Assembly: GCA_015058655.1 (NCBI GenBank)
Contig: SVBX01000014.1
Coordinates: forward strand, 1-64,000
DNA: 64,000 bases
Direction of reading: 5' to 3'
Origin: Pseudoselenomonas ruminantium
GTDB lineage: Bacteria; Bacillota; Negativicutes; Selenomonadales; Selenomonadaceae
In this document: positions 32,120-40,756 of the stretch, piece after piece
Layout: each line of letters opens with the position of its first letter
Numbering within the stretch: the stretch's first letter is position 1
Notes under the pieces: generated by a model
Databases searched by the model: none
What the model was told of the DNA's origin: nothing
Seen by the model: only the letters and a program-made list of their open reading frames with translations
Translations under genes and position numbers: made by a program

Positions 32120-33262
32120 ATGCAATCGCTGTTTTCACTTTTGAATCATAAGAAAAAGGCTGCTGTAGTGGCGTCAGTGCTGACTCTGTCGGCATTGACC
32201 TTTTCCGGATGCAATGCCAGCACTGATGGCGCAGGGGCAGCTGCCAGCTCCGATGCGGCTTCTGCAGCCCAGACGGAGAACGCTCCTGCTGCCAAGGTGG
32301 ATACCAAGGGGCTGTCTGCCGCCCGCAATACTCCGGCGGTACGGGCTGCCAAGGCTGTCGGCCCCTCTGTGGTGGGTATCACCAACAAGGCAGTGGTCAG
32401 GGATTGGTTCAATAATCCCGTGGAAACCGAGGGGGCTGGCTCTGGCGTGGTTTTCCGCGCTGACGGCTATATCGTCACCAACAACCATGTGGTCAGCGGG
32501 GCCAAGGAAATCATCGTTTCCCTGGCAGATGGCCGCAGTCTCAAGGGCAAGCTGATAGGTGCCGATGAAGTAACGGATCTGGCCGTGGTGAAGGTGGAGG
32601 CAAGCGACCTGCCGGTAGCTACCTTCGGCGATTCTGACGGCATTGTGGTGGGCGAGCCTGCCATTGCCATCGGCAACCCCCTGGGCCTGGAGTTCCAGGG
32701 CAGTGTCACCAGCGGTGTCATCAGCGCCCTGAACAGGACGCTGGATATCAGCGACAAGCGGGTGAAGCTCTTGCAGACGGATGCCGCCATCAACCCCGGC
32801 AACTCCGGCGGCGCATTGGTGAACGCTGACGGCGAGGTCATAGGCATCAACAGCGCCAAGGTGGCAGCGAATGGCGTGGAGGGCATGGGCTTCTCCATTC
32901 CCAGCAATACGGTGCAGGCCATCATCAAGGAGCTCATGGACAAGGGCTATGTGGCCCGCCCCTATCTGGGCGTCACCATCTTTGACCCCAACACGGCTGC
33001 CCGCTATGGGTATCAGCTGAATATTGACAAGGGGGTCTATGTCTTCCGTCTGACCCTGGGTGGCCCCGCTGACAAGGCCGGTCTCCAGCGTGGAGATATC
33101 ATCCTCAAGATCGACGATACGGAAGTTAACTCCGTTTCCGAGCTGCGCCAGAAAGTCGGAGAGCACAAAGTGGGCGACAGTGTGAAGATTACCTTTGACC
33201 GCAATGGCAGCACTCGCAGCGCCGACATTGTCCTGGAAGAAATGCCGCAGGAAGACCGCTAA
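32120..33262 (+). CDS. htrA: HtrA/DegP-type serine protease (S1C) with PDZ domain
   Basis: The 380-residue protein has an N-terminal hydrophobic segment ending in TFSGC, which could be a lipobox or an uncleaved anchor. The trypsin-like domain contains the triad H123 (TNNHVVSG), D153 (TDLAVVKV) and S229 (NPGNSGGAL), and one PDZ domain follows (about 285-375; GPADKAGLQRGDIILKIDD). It degrades or refolds misfolded envelope proteins. A family B repeat occupies its leader, and rlmH starts directly at its stop codon. Confidence 0.94.
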   Translation: MQSLFSLLNHKKKAAVVASVLTLSALTFSGCNASTDGAGAAASSDAASAAQTENAPAAKVDTKGLSAARNTPAVRAAKAVGPSVVGITNKAVVRDWFNNPVETEGAGSGVVFRADGYIVTNNHVVSGAKEIIVSLADGRSLKGKLIGADEVTDLAVVKVEASDLPVATFGDSDGIVVGEPAIAIGNPLGLEFQGSVTSGVISALNRTLDISDKRVKLLQTDAAINPGNSGGALVNADGEVIGINSAKVAANGVEGMGFSIPSNTVQAIIKELMDKGYVARPYLGVTIFDPNTAARYGYQLNIDKGVYVFRLTLGGPADKAGLQRGDIILKIDDTEVNSVSELRQKVGEHKVGDSVKITFDRNGSTRSADIVLEEMPQEDR

Positions 33263-33742
33263 ATGAAGATAACCATAGTATGTGCCGGGAAAATCAAGGA
33301 GAAGTACCTGACGGCAGGCATCAATGAATTCCTCAAACGCCTGAAGCCCATGGCCCAGACGGAAATACTGGAAATCCATGAGGAAAAGATGCCGGATAGT
33401 CCTTCGGAGGCAGAGAAAGAGCAGGTGCTCCAGAAGGAAGGCGAAAAGCTCTTGAAGCTGGTGCCCTCCGGCTCCTATCTCTTCGTGCTGGATGTGTACG
33501 GGGAGGAGCTTTCCTCCGAGGAACTGGCAGAGAAGATCGATAAGCTGGGCCTTATGGGCAGGAGCAATATCACCTTCCTGATAGGTGGCGCCTTCGGCCT
33601 TTCCAAGGAAGTGCGCCAGGCGGCGGATATGAAGATTTCCTTTTCCCAAATGACTTTTACCCATCAAATGGTGCGGTTGCTTTTAGTAGAGCAGGTTTAC
33701 CGGGCCTTTAAGATCAACAGAGGCGAGAAGTACCACTGGTAA
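33263..33742 (+). CDS. rlmH: 23S rRNA (pseudouridine1915-N3)-methyltransferase RlmH
   Basis: The 159-residue SPOUT-family enzyme matches RlmH in length and motifs: MKITIVCAGKIKEKYL, LDVYGEELSSEELAEKI, FLIGGAFGLSKEVRQAA (SAM-binding trefoil knot) and MTFTHQMVRLLLVEQVYRAF. It methylates pseudouridine 1915 in helix 69 of 23S rRNA. The ATG immediately follows the htrA stop codon, so translation is coupled, as in many Firmicutes. Confidence 0.96.
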   Translation: MKITIVCAGKIKEKYLTAGINEFLKRLKPMAQTEILEIHEEKMPDSPSEAEKEQVLQKEGEKLLKLVPSGSYLFVLDVYGEELSSEELAEKIDKLGLMGRSNITFLIGGAFGLSKEVRQAADMKISFSQMTFTHQMVRLLLVEQVYRAFKINRGEKYHW

Positions 33743-33750
33743 TGAGCAGG

Positions 33751-33776
33751 CCTCCCCTTTCAGGGGAGGTTTTTTG
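33751..33776 (+). terminator. Terminator after rlmH
   Basis: CCTCCCC and GGGGAGG pair around TTTCA, followed by TTTTTT. It ends the htrA-rlmH transcript. Confidence 0.9.
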
Positions 33777-33864
33777 CATGGGAAAAGAGAAATTATCCGG
33801 CAGGAGTTGTCATGTTTGTGGTAAAATTTCTTTAAGAGTATTTACATCATGATGGTCAGGTGAG

Positions 33865-35067
33865 ATGATGGAAAAATCCTTTGTAGAACGCAACAGGCTG
33901 CTTTGGCTGATTATGGCGGCATCCTTCCTCACGCCTTTCACGGGCAGCGCCCTGTCCCTGTCCCTGCCGGATATCGGGCGGCAGTATGGGCAGGGGCCGG
34001 AGGCGCTGACCTGGGTGCTGGGCAGTTTCCTTATAGGAGCCCTGGTGTTCTTGCTGCCCATGGGGCATCTGGCTGAGAAGTGGGGCAAGGCACGGCTCTT
34101 TACTTTGGGGGCGGGCATCTTTGCCGTGACCTCCTTTGCCTGCGTCTTTGCCGATTCCCTGGCCTGCCTGATTGGGGTGCGAGTGTTGCAGGGCATGGGC
34201 TCGGCCATGAATTTTGCCACCAACAATGCCCTGCTGGTCCTGGCCTACCCCAAGGAGAAGCGGGGCGGAGCCATGGGCTGGATGATCGCCATGGTCTATG
34301 TGGGGCTTTCTTTGGGGCCAGTGCTTGGGGGCGGCCTCAACTACTATCTGGGCTGGCAGAGCATTTTCGTCTTTATCGGCTTCATTGCCCTGGGGGTCTG
34401 CCTGGCGGCTCCCGTGGTGCTGCGGGAGGTGCCAGGGGCCAATGAGAAGGGGGCGCCCAAGGGCTTCATTCCCCTGGAGGCCTTCAAGGAGCGCACTTTT
34501 TCCTATTCTTCTTTGGCGGCCTTGCTGAACTACATGGCTACCTTTTCGGTGGGGTTCCTGATGTCTTTTTACCTGCAGTACATCTTGGGCTATCCTTCCC
34601 ATGAGTCCGGCCTGTTCCTGCTCCTGCAGCCGGTGGTGATGGCTGCCCTGTCCCCGGTCACGGGGGCGCTGTCTGACAGGCATTCCCCGCAGCTCCTGTC
34701 GGCTTGGGGCATGGCTTGCATTTCCGCAGGGCTCCTGGGGCTGGCTTTCCTGGTGCATGGGAGCGGCTTCTACGGCCTGTTCCCCTGCCTGCTGCTACTG
34801 GGGGTGGGCTTCGCCCTCTTCGCAGCCCCCAACAACAATGCCGTCATGGGCAGCGTGCCCAAGAAATTCTACAGCTTCGCGTCTTCGTGGCTGGGCATGG
34901 TACGCCTGCTGGGGCAGGTCTTGAGCATGCTCATCGTGACGGTGCTTTTGTCCATCGGTCACGGCAGCTTGGCCGGCACGGAACTGCTGTCTCTGAATAT
35001 GCAGATTTCCTTCGTGGTGCTGAGCGTCATCTGCCTGCTGGGAGTATCGGCCGCCAGGGTGCGGTGA
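33865..35067 (+). CDS. Major facilitator superfamily transporter (drug efflux type)
   Basis: The 400-residue protein has 12 or more hydrophobic segments. It carries the loop 2-3 motif A-like sequence GHLAEKWGKARLF, and GVRVLQGMGSAMNFATNNAL resembles motif C regions of the DHA2-type drug:H+ antiporters. The opening WLIMAASFLTPFTGSALSLS fits this group. The exported compound is unknown. The Nudix gene starts 24 bases downstream on the same strand. Confidence 0.87.
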   Translation: MMEKSFVERNRLLWLIMAASFLTPFTGSALSLSLPDIGRQYGQGPEALTWVLGSFLIGALVFLLPMGHLAEKWGKARLFTLGAGIFAVTSFACVFADSLACLIGVRVLQGMGSAMNFATNNALLVLAYPKEKRGGAMGWMIAMVYVGLSLGPVLGGGLNYYLGWQSIFVFIGFIALGVCLAAPVVLREVPGANEKGAPKGFIPLEAFKERTFSYSSLAALLNYMATFSVGFLMSFYLQYILGYPSHESGLFLLLQPVVMAALSPVTGALSDRHSPQLLSAWGMACISAGLLGLAFLVHGSGFYGLFPCLLLLGVGFALFAAPNNNAVMGSVPKKFYSFASSWLGMVRLLGQVLSMLIVTVLLSIGHGSLAGTELLSLNMQISFVVLSVICLLGVSAARVR

Positions 35068-35091
35068 AGTTTTGAAAGAGAAGGGATATAT

Positions 35092-35565
35092 ATGCCGAAA
35101 TCCAATCTGACCACCCTTTGCTATCTGGAAAAAGATGGCAAATATCTGATGATGCATCGGGTGAAGAAGGAACATGATATCAACAAGGACAAATGGGTGG
35201 GCATCGGCGGCCACTTCGAGGCTGACGAGTCCCCGGAGGAGTGCCTTTTGCGGGAGGCCAGGGAGGAAACGGGGCTGACCCTTGCGAATTATAAGTTGAG
35301 GGGCATTGTCACCTTTATCTCCGACAGGTGGCAGACGGAGTACATGTTCCTCTATACCGCGACAGAGTGGGAGGGGCAGATTACAGAGTGCAACGAGGGC
35401 ACGCTGGAGTGGATAGAGAAAAGCAAGGTTTACGACCTGCCCCTGTGGGAAGGGGACAAGATCTTCTTCCGGCTGCTGGAGGAAGGGCGGCCGCATTTTT
35501 CCTTGAAGCTCAGGTATGTGGGGGAGGAACTGGTGGAAAAGGTGCTGGATGGGAAGGCGTTGTGA
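35092..35565 (+). CDS. Nudix hydrolase, MutT/8-oxo-dGTPase-like
   Basis: The 157-residue protein contains a full Nudix box, GGHFEADESPEECLLREARE followed by ETGL, matching GX5EX7REUXEEXGU. The N-terminal LTTLCYLEKDGKYLMMHRV and the C-terminal LEWIEKSKVYDLPLWEGDKI are like 8-oxo-dGTP diphosphatases of Firmicutes. A role in cleaning oxidised nucleotides is likely but not proven. It follows the MFS gene closely. Confidence 0.9.
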   Translation: MPKSNLTTLCYLEKDGKYLMMHRVKKEHDINKDKWVGIGGHFEADESPEECLLREAREETGLTLANYKLRGIVTFISDRWQTEYMFLYTATEWEGQITECNEGTLEWIEKSKVYDLPLWEGDKIFFRLLEEGRPHFSLKLRYVGEELVEKVLDGKAL

Positions 35566-35660
35566 ACTGCTGGGAAATTATAATCAGCGCTAACTTTTTA
35601 TTTCTGCCTGCAATGTGATATGATATATATGATACGATTCGTACAAAAGGGATGTGAAGC

Positions 35661-36695
35661 GTGGTTTTCTTCTTGACGGTCTTAGGCGACCTGATATTCT
35701 TGCTGGGGGTGGATCTTGTTTTGTTTGTGGTTGAGAATTACGGAGCGATAATTGCGGGGGCTGTGGCCATGGCGGCGGCTTCTTATGGCTATAGGCGCTA
35801 CAAGCTGGGGAAGGGCAAGGCTCCGTCCTTTGATTTGGCTGCTCTTTCCGAGGAACAGCAAGGCTTGGCCTCCGAGCTTTTCGACAAGGCGGTGGCAGAT
35901 TATAATGCCATCGAGGCTTTGCGCGATACCCTGAAGGATGAAGCTTTGGGCACTCAGCTTGCCACCATGCAGGTGACGGCTTACCGCCTGCTGAAGTACC
36001 TGGAGGAGAATCCCATGAAGGTCATTCCTGCCAGGAAATTCGTGGACTATTATCAGGACAGGGCCCTGACATTGACCAAGCAATTCTGCGACCTGGAGAA
36101 GACCGGCCTGGAAACAGCTCAGGTGAAGGAAACCAAGCAGAAGGTGCGACAGACCCTCATGACCTTCGATGAAGCCTATGAGGCGGAGTTCGAGAAGGTC
36201 CTTTCCGACCAGCTCATGGATATGGAGGCGGAGCTGGCGGTGCTCAAGCAGAATCTGAAGGCCGAGGGCTTGCAGGATGTGGAGGGAGAAGTTATCTCCC
36301 CGGAGCCTGTTTCTGCCATGGATGCAGCCAGAGCCGAGGCCAATGCAGGGAATCTGCCGGTGAAGCGGGAGCGTCCCGTGAACAAGGCAGGCCGGGGCAA
36401 GGCGCGGCTCAGGAAGCGCGAGGACATCGACAGGGAAAAAGCCGTAGCCAAGTCCATGCGCATGCCCGAGGCGGTCAAAGGCGAGGTCATCAAGCAGAAA
36501 GTCATCAATGCGGGGCTGGCTGCTGTCCTGGGCACTGTGGGGGCCCACAAGTTCTACCAGGGCAAGACCTTCCAGGGCATCATTTACGCGGTTTTCTGCT
36601 GGACAGCCCTGCCCACGCTGATAAGCTGGGTAGAGGCTATCCGCTATGCGGTGATGCCCATGGATGATTTCTACAAGCAGTATTACAGGGATTGA
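35661..36695 (+). CDS. XpaC-like protein with C-terminal TM2 domain
   Basis: The 344-residue protein has two N-terminal membrane helices, a long helical middle similar to XpaC (5-bromo-4-chloroindolyl phosphate hydrolysis protein; DLAALSEEQQGLASELFDKA, NPMKVIPARKFVDYYQDRAL), a charged linker, and a C-terminal TM2-type hairpin (AGLAAVLGTVGAHKFYQGKT). XpaC homologues are usually encoded next to TelA, as here. The start is GTG at 35661. The XpaC-TM2 combination is less common than XpaC alone. Confidence 0.8.
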   Translation: MVFFLTVLGDLIFLLGVDLVLFVVENYGAIIAGAVAMAAASYGYRRYKLGKGKAPSFDLAALSEEQQGLASELFDKAVADYNAIEALRDTLKDEALGTQLATMQVTAYRLLKYLEENPMKVIPARKFVDYYQDRALTLTKQFCDLEKTGLETAQVKETKQKVRQTLMTFDEAYEAEFEKVLSDQLMDMEAELAVLKQNLKAEGLQDVEGEVISPEPVSAMDAARAEANAGNLPVKRERPVNKAGRGKARLRKREDIDREKAVAKSMRMPEAVKGEVIKQKVINAGLAAVLGTVGAHKFYQGKTFQGIIYAVFCWTALPTLISWVEAIRYAVMPMDDFYKQYYRD

Positions 36696-36728
36696 CAGAT
36701 TTTAGCAGGGACAAGGAGGCACTTTATC

Positions 36729-37892
36729 ATGGCAGACATCAATCTTGACGATTTGCTGAAGGCTAAGAGAGCTCAGGAGGGAAGCGAGGCAGCTGCTGCC
36801 ACCGGCAAGGAAATGGTGACGGTGGAGCAGGTGAGCGCGGCGGTGGAGACCCTGACCCCTGAGGAAAAGGCTCAGATCGTGAAAATCAAGGATGAGCTTG
36901 ACCTGACGGATTCTACGGCGGTGCTTTCCTACGGCGCTCCTGCCCAGAAACGCATTGCGGAGTTCTCCAACAATGTGCTGTCCCAGGTTCGCACCAAGGA
37001 CAGCGGACAGGTGGGAGAACTGCTGCAGGGGCTGGTGGCTCAGGTGAAGGGCTACAACCCTGAGGGCGGCTCTTCCGGCGGCAGTTTCTTGAAGAAAATC
37101 CCTATCGTGGGCAGCCTGGTGGAAAAGGCCGAAGATGTGAAGGAGGGCTACACCAAGCTTTCTGTGCAGGTGGACCGCATCCAGGGAGGCCTTGAGCAGG
37201 CCAAGCTGAAGATGATGAAGGACATTGCTCTCTTCGATAATCTCTATGAGCAGAATCTGGCCTATTTCAAGAATCTCCAACTGTATATCCAGGCCGGGGA
37301 AGAAAAGCTGCGTGAGATGCAGGAAGTCACTCTGCCCAAGCTGCGGGCCCAGGCTCAGGAGAGCGGTGACCCCATGGCCGTGCAGGTGGTGGCAGATTTC
37401 GAGGGCAGTGTCCAGCGCTTCGAGAAGAAGGTACATGACCTGAAGATCAGCAAGACCATCGCCATCCAGACGGCTCCCCAGATACGCCTGATCCAGAACA
37501 ATGACAAGGCGCTGGTGGACAGGGTGCAGACGGCTATCTACAACACGATTCCCCTCTGGAAGAATCAGATGGTCATTGCCCTGGGGCTGAAAGCCCAGCA
37601 GGACACCCTGCGGCTGCAGCAGGCGGTGACCAATACCACTAATGACCTTTTGAAGCGCAATGCTGAGCTCTTGAAGCAGAATACCTTGGAAGTGGCCAAG
37701 GAAAATGAGCGCAGCATCGTAGATATAGAGACAGTGCGGGAAGTCAATGAGAAACTGATTTCCACTATCGAAGAAACCGTGCGCATCCAGCAGGAAGGAC
37801 GGCAGAAGCGTGCCGCCGCCGAGCAGGAACTGGTGCAGATCGAGGGGCGTCTCAGGGATACGCTTATGAAGAACAGCGGACGCGCGGAATGA
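36729..37892 (+). CDS. telA: TelA-family toxic-anion resistance protein
   Basis: The 387-residue, mostly helical cytoplasmic protein matches TelA: LTPEEKAQIVKIKDELDLTD, SFLKKIPIVGSLVEKAED, VDRIQGGLEQAKLKMMKDI, and TAPQIRLIQNNDKALVDRVQ with LWKNQMVIALGLKAQQ. The family was named for tellurite resistance and is also linked to envelope stress and nisin tolerance; its biochemical role is unsettled. It lies 33 bases after the XpaC-like gene and 19 before the PBP gene, forming one operon. Confidence 0.92.
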   Translation: MADINLDDLLKAKRAQEGSEAAAATGKEMVTVEQVSAAVETLTPEEKAQIVKIKDELDLTDSTAVLSYGAPAQKRIAEFSNNVLSQVRTKDSGQVGELLQGLVAQVKGYNPEGGSSGGSFLKKIPIVGSLVEKAEDVKEGYTKLSVQVDRIQGGLEQAKLKMMKDIALFDNLYEQNLAYFKNLQLYIQAGEEKLREMQEVTLPKLRAQAQESGDPMAVQVVADFEGSVQRFEKKVHDLKISKTIAIQTAPQIRLIQNNDKALVDRVQTAIYNTIPLWKNQMVIALGLKAQQDTLRLQQAVTNTTNDLLKRNAELLKQNTLEVAKENERSIVDIETVREVNEKLISTIEETVRIQQEGRQKRAAAEQELVQIEGRLRDTLMKNSGRAE

Positions 37893-37911
37893 TTTTGGGG
37901 GCATTGAAGCA

Positions 37912-39891
37912 ATGAAGATGGATCGGCATAAGGCCCAAAGGAATATAGGCAGATTGGGCCTTGCCATGCTGGCTGTGCTGGCAGTGGTGGTTTTCCGCTA
38001 CGCCTGGCTGCAGCTGGTGCAGGGAAGCGAGCTCTCTGCGCGCATGCGGGCTCAGGTAGGGGAAAAATACCTGGCGCAGTCTACCCGGGGAGCCATCCTT
38101 GACAGGAATGGCAGGGAACTGGCGGTGAGTACCATGACCAAGTCCCTGTATGTGGATCCCAATCATGTGAAGGAACCGGAGGTGCTGGCAGCTGACCTGG
38201 CTCCCCTGATTGGCCTTTCTGAACAGCAAGTCCTGGATGATATTGCCGAGGGGGGCGGCTTCCAGTGGGTGAAGCATCATTTGCCCCAGGAAGAGTACGA
38301 GAATGTACGCCAGCTCATGAAGGAAAAGGAGTATACCGATTGCCTGAACTTCATAGATGAAGCCAAAAGGTATTATCCCAACGATTTGCTGGCTGCCAAT
38401 GTGCTGGGCTTCGTGGGCACGGAGGACAAGGGCCTTGACGGTGTAGAGCAGGCTTTGGACGGGTTGCTCAAAGGCGAGGTGGAGGAGGAATTCCTCCAGA
38501 CTGACCGTAGCTCCCGGCCCATACTCAGCTCTATTTTCACCCGGAAGCAGCGCTACAAGGGGGATTATTGCAAGACTGTCACCCTGACCATCGACAGCTC
38601 CATCCAGTTCATGGTGGAGCAGGAGCTGGACAGGGCCATGGCGGAAAATGGGCCCAAGGCCATTACCTGCATAGTCATGGATCCCAAGAACGGAGATGTG
38701 CTGGCTATGGCAGGGCGTCCCTCCTACAATCCCAATACATTCTGGGACTATTCGCCGGAAAGCTGGAAAAACAGGGCGGTGTCCTTCATCTATGAGCCTG
38801 GTTCCACCTTCAAGGCCATGGTGGCGGGGGCGGCTTTGCAGGAAAATGTGGTCAGCCCCAATCAGGTCTTCGTTGATCCGGGCTATGTCATGGTGTCAGG
38901 GCGGCGCATCCAGAACTGGAGCGGCGAGAGTTTCGGCACCGTTACCTTCACTGATGTGGTGAAGCAGTCATTGAACACGGGCTTTGCCCAGGTGGGGCTT
39001 TCCTTAGGTGCGAAAAGGCTGACGGAATACGCCAAGCGCTTCGGCTTTGGCGAGGTCACGGGCATTGATCTGCCCGGTGAAGAGTCCGGGCTGCTCTTCG
39101 ATCCCGACGATATGAGAGATTCTGATATCGCTACCATGTCCATTGGCCAGAGCATCGCGGTGACACCTTTGCAGCTGATTACAGCCATGTCGGCAGTGGC
39201 CAACGACGGGGTGCTCTTGAAGCCTCATATCGTGAAGGAAATCCGCAATGCAGACGGCTCCGTATATCTGGAAAATGAGCGCACGGAAGTGCGGCGGGTG
39301 ATAGAGTCTTCCACGGACAAGACCCTGATGGGCCTCCTGGAGCAGGTTGTCGCTACCGGCGGCGGCCACAAGGCGGCAGTGAAGGGGTATCGCATTGCAG
39401 GCAAGACAGGCACCGCCCAGAAAATCCGCGAGGACGGGGCAGGCTACATGGATGGTCGCTATATCGCTTCTTTCTGTGGCTTCGCTCCTGTGGAGGACCC
39501 CAAGGTGACGGTGCTGGTCATCATCGATGACCCGACTCTGGGCAGCTATTATGGCGGTCAGATTGCAGCTCCTGTGGCGGGGCGCATCTTTGCCCAGCTC
39601 ATGCGGTATATGCACATCGAGCCCACCAGCGAGGTCTTGATGGATATAGAGACGGTTCCCCAGCCACATGAGCGCCCGAAACCCAAGAAGGTCTTCCAGG
39701 GAGAGGTGCCCAATGGCAAGGTGGTCATGCCCGACTTCATAGGCATGAGCCTGCGCGAAGCGGCCCGCAAGGCAGCGGAAAACGGCCTGACCTTCGAAGG
39801 AGAAGGCTCCGGGGTGGCAGCTTCCCAGAGCATAGAGCCAAACACTCTGGTGGATGCCGGCACGGCGATTACCGTGTATTTCCAGCCATGA
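37912..39891 (+). CDS. Class B penicillin-binding protein (FtsI/SpoVD type) with PASTA domain
   Basis: The 659-residue protein has one N-terminal membrane anchor (LGLAMLAVLAVVVFRYAWLQ), a PBP dimer domain (STRGAILDRNGRELAVS), and a transpeptidase domain with active-site S298 in GSTFK, the SLN motif (KQSLNTG) and KTGTAQ. A single C-terminal PASTA domain follows (MPDFIGMSLREAARKAAENG). It crosslinks peptidoglycan during septation or elongation. The location with XpaC-TelA, rather than in a dcw cluster, suggests an accessory FtsI-like PBP. Confidence 0.93.
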   Translation: MKMDRHKAQRNIGRLGLAMLAVLAVVVFRYAWLQLVQGSELSARMRAQVGEKYLAQSTRGAILDRNGRELAVSTMTKSLYVDPNHVKEPEVLAADLAPLIGLSEQQVLDDIAEGGGFQWVKHHLPQEEYENVRQLMKEKEYTDCLNFIDEAKRYYPNDLLAANVLGFVGTEDKGLDGVEQALDGLLKGEVEEEFLQTDRSSRPILSSIFTRKQRYKGDYCKTVTLTIDSSIQFMVEQELDRAMAENGPKAITCIVMDPKNGDVLAMAGRPSYNPNTFWDYSPESWKNRAVSFIYEPGSTFKAMVAGAALQENVVSPNQVFVDPGYVMVSGRRIQNWSGESFGTVTFTDVVKQSLNTGFAQVGLSLGAKRLTEYAKRFGFGEVTGIDLPGEESGLLFDPDDMRDSDIATMSIGQSIAVTPLQLITAMSAVANDGVLLKPHIVKEIRNADGSVYLENERTEVRRVIESSTDKTLMGLLEQVVATGGGHKAAVKGYRIAGKTGTAQKIREDGAGYMDGRYIASFCGFAPVEDPKVTVLVIIDDPTLGSYYGGQIAAPVAGRIFAQLMRYMHIEPTSEVLMDIETVPQPHERPKPKKVFQGEVPNGKVVMPDFIGMSLREAARKAAENGLTFEGEGSGVAASQSIEPNTLVDAGTAITVYFQP

Positions 39892-39905
39892 TGAACGATA
39901 TTTCG

Positions 39906-39941
39906 GCACAAAGGGCCAGCCTGCGGGTTGGCCCTTTGTGC
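39906..39941 (+). terminator. Hairpin after the PBP gene
   Basis: GCACAAAGGGCCA and TGGCCCTTTGTGC form a 13-base stem. The T run is poor (TGCCTTGG), but the position 14 bases after the stop suggests a terminator. Confidence 0.7.
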
Positions 39942-40045
39942 TGCCTTGGGTAATATTTCACTAAAGCAGATATTTTATGTAAAATATAAAAGGGAATAGG
40001 AATGCTTACGACGAATATATGACCGTTAGCGTAAATAAATACCAT

Positions 40046-40205
40046 AAGGAACTGTTCAGAAATAAATTAAGCATTCTGCTTGTCTTAGTTCGTCTATACT
40101 GCGTTGTCGTCAGTCGACATAGCACCGCTATGCCTCCTTCCTCCGCCTTGTCTAGCCAAACTAATCCTTCGCATTATGCTCAATTTATTTCTTGCCAGTT
40201 CCTAA
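40046..40205 (-). repeat. Family B palindromic element, copy 2 (inverted)
   Basis: It reads AAGGAACTGTTCAGAAATAA at the left and TTATTTCTTGCCAGTTCCTAA at the right; its reverse complement appears identical to copies 1 and 3. It lies 30 bases before the rseC start codon, in the opposite orientation relative to the downstream gene than the other two. The ORF-track start at 40019 reads through it and is not credible. Confidence 0.88.
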
Positions 40206-40234
40206 CTGAAACTTTCCTCAAGGTGGTGTGGCAA

Positions 40235-40651
40235 ATGAAAGAGGAGGAAGGCCTGGTCATCAAGGTCAATGAAGCTATGGGAACTGTTACGGTGAAGGTG
40301 GGAAAGCACGAGGAATGCAGTGCCTGCGGGGCCTGTGCCGGCAGCCGCCAGCTGACGGTGGAGGCGGTGAACGGCCTGGGCGCAGGATTGGGCCAGCGGG
40401 TGAGATTCCGCATGCAGGAACAGCAGATGCTGAAGGGGGCTTTCGTGGTCTTTATGCTGCCGCTGCTGCTGGCGGGCTTGGGAGGAATCCTGGGCTGGCA
40501 GCTGGGCTATGGCGGGGAAGCAGAAGACCTGTATCCCTTGGGGCTGGGTTTCCTGGGGTTCTGCCTGGGCTCGGGGCTGGTCAAGTGGTATGACAGGCGG
40601 GCTGCTGCCAGTATGAAGGAGCAGCCGGTGATCACGGAGATTATTCCTTAG
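40235..40651 (+). CDS. rseC: RseC/SoxR-reducing-system-like membrane protein
   Basis: ATG at 40235 is chosen because AAGGTGG lies eight bases ahead and the upstream extension is repeat B. The roughly 138-residue protein has the RseC layout: EEGLVIKVNEAMGTVTVKV, a four-cysteine cluster (CSACGACAG preceded by EEC), two membrane helices (FVVFMLPLLLAGLGGILGW; LYPLGLGFLGFCLGSGLV) and a basic C-terminal tail. RseC accompanies Rnf genes in many bacteria and is thought to help deliver electrons or assemble the complex. It precedes rnfC by 105 bases. Confidence 0.9.
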   Translation: MKEEEGLVIKVNEAMGTVTVKVGKHEECSACGACAGSRQLTVEAVNGLGAGLGQRVRFRMQEQQMLKGAFVVFMLPLLLAGLGGILGWQLGYGGEAEDLYPLGLGFLGFCLGSGLVKWYDRRAAASMKEQPVITEIIP

Positions 40652-40756
40652 AATTGCTGAGGCGCTCGGAGTACAGCAACGCTGTGCCTGTGCCCTTCGC
40701 TTAATAGCGATGTACTATATATGATTGTATTTCAGGAGACTGACGAGGTGATGTCA

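Noticed and set aside
40019-40234. N-terminal extension of RseC in the ORF track
   Set aside because: It reads through the family B repeat; a good ribosome-binding site precedes the ATG at 40235.
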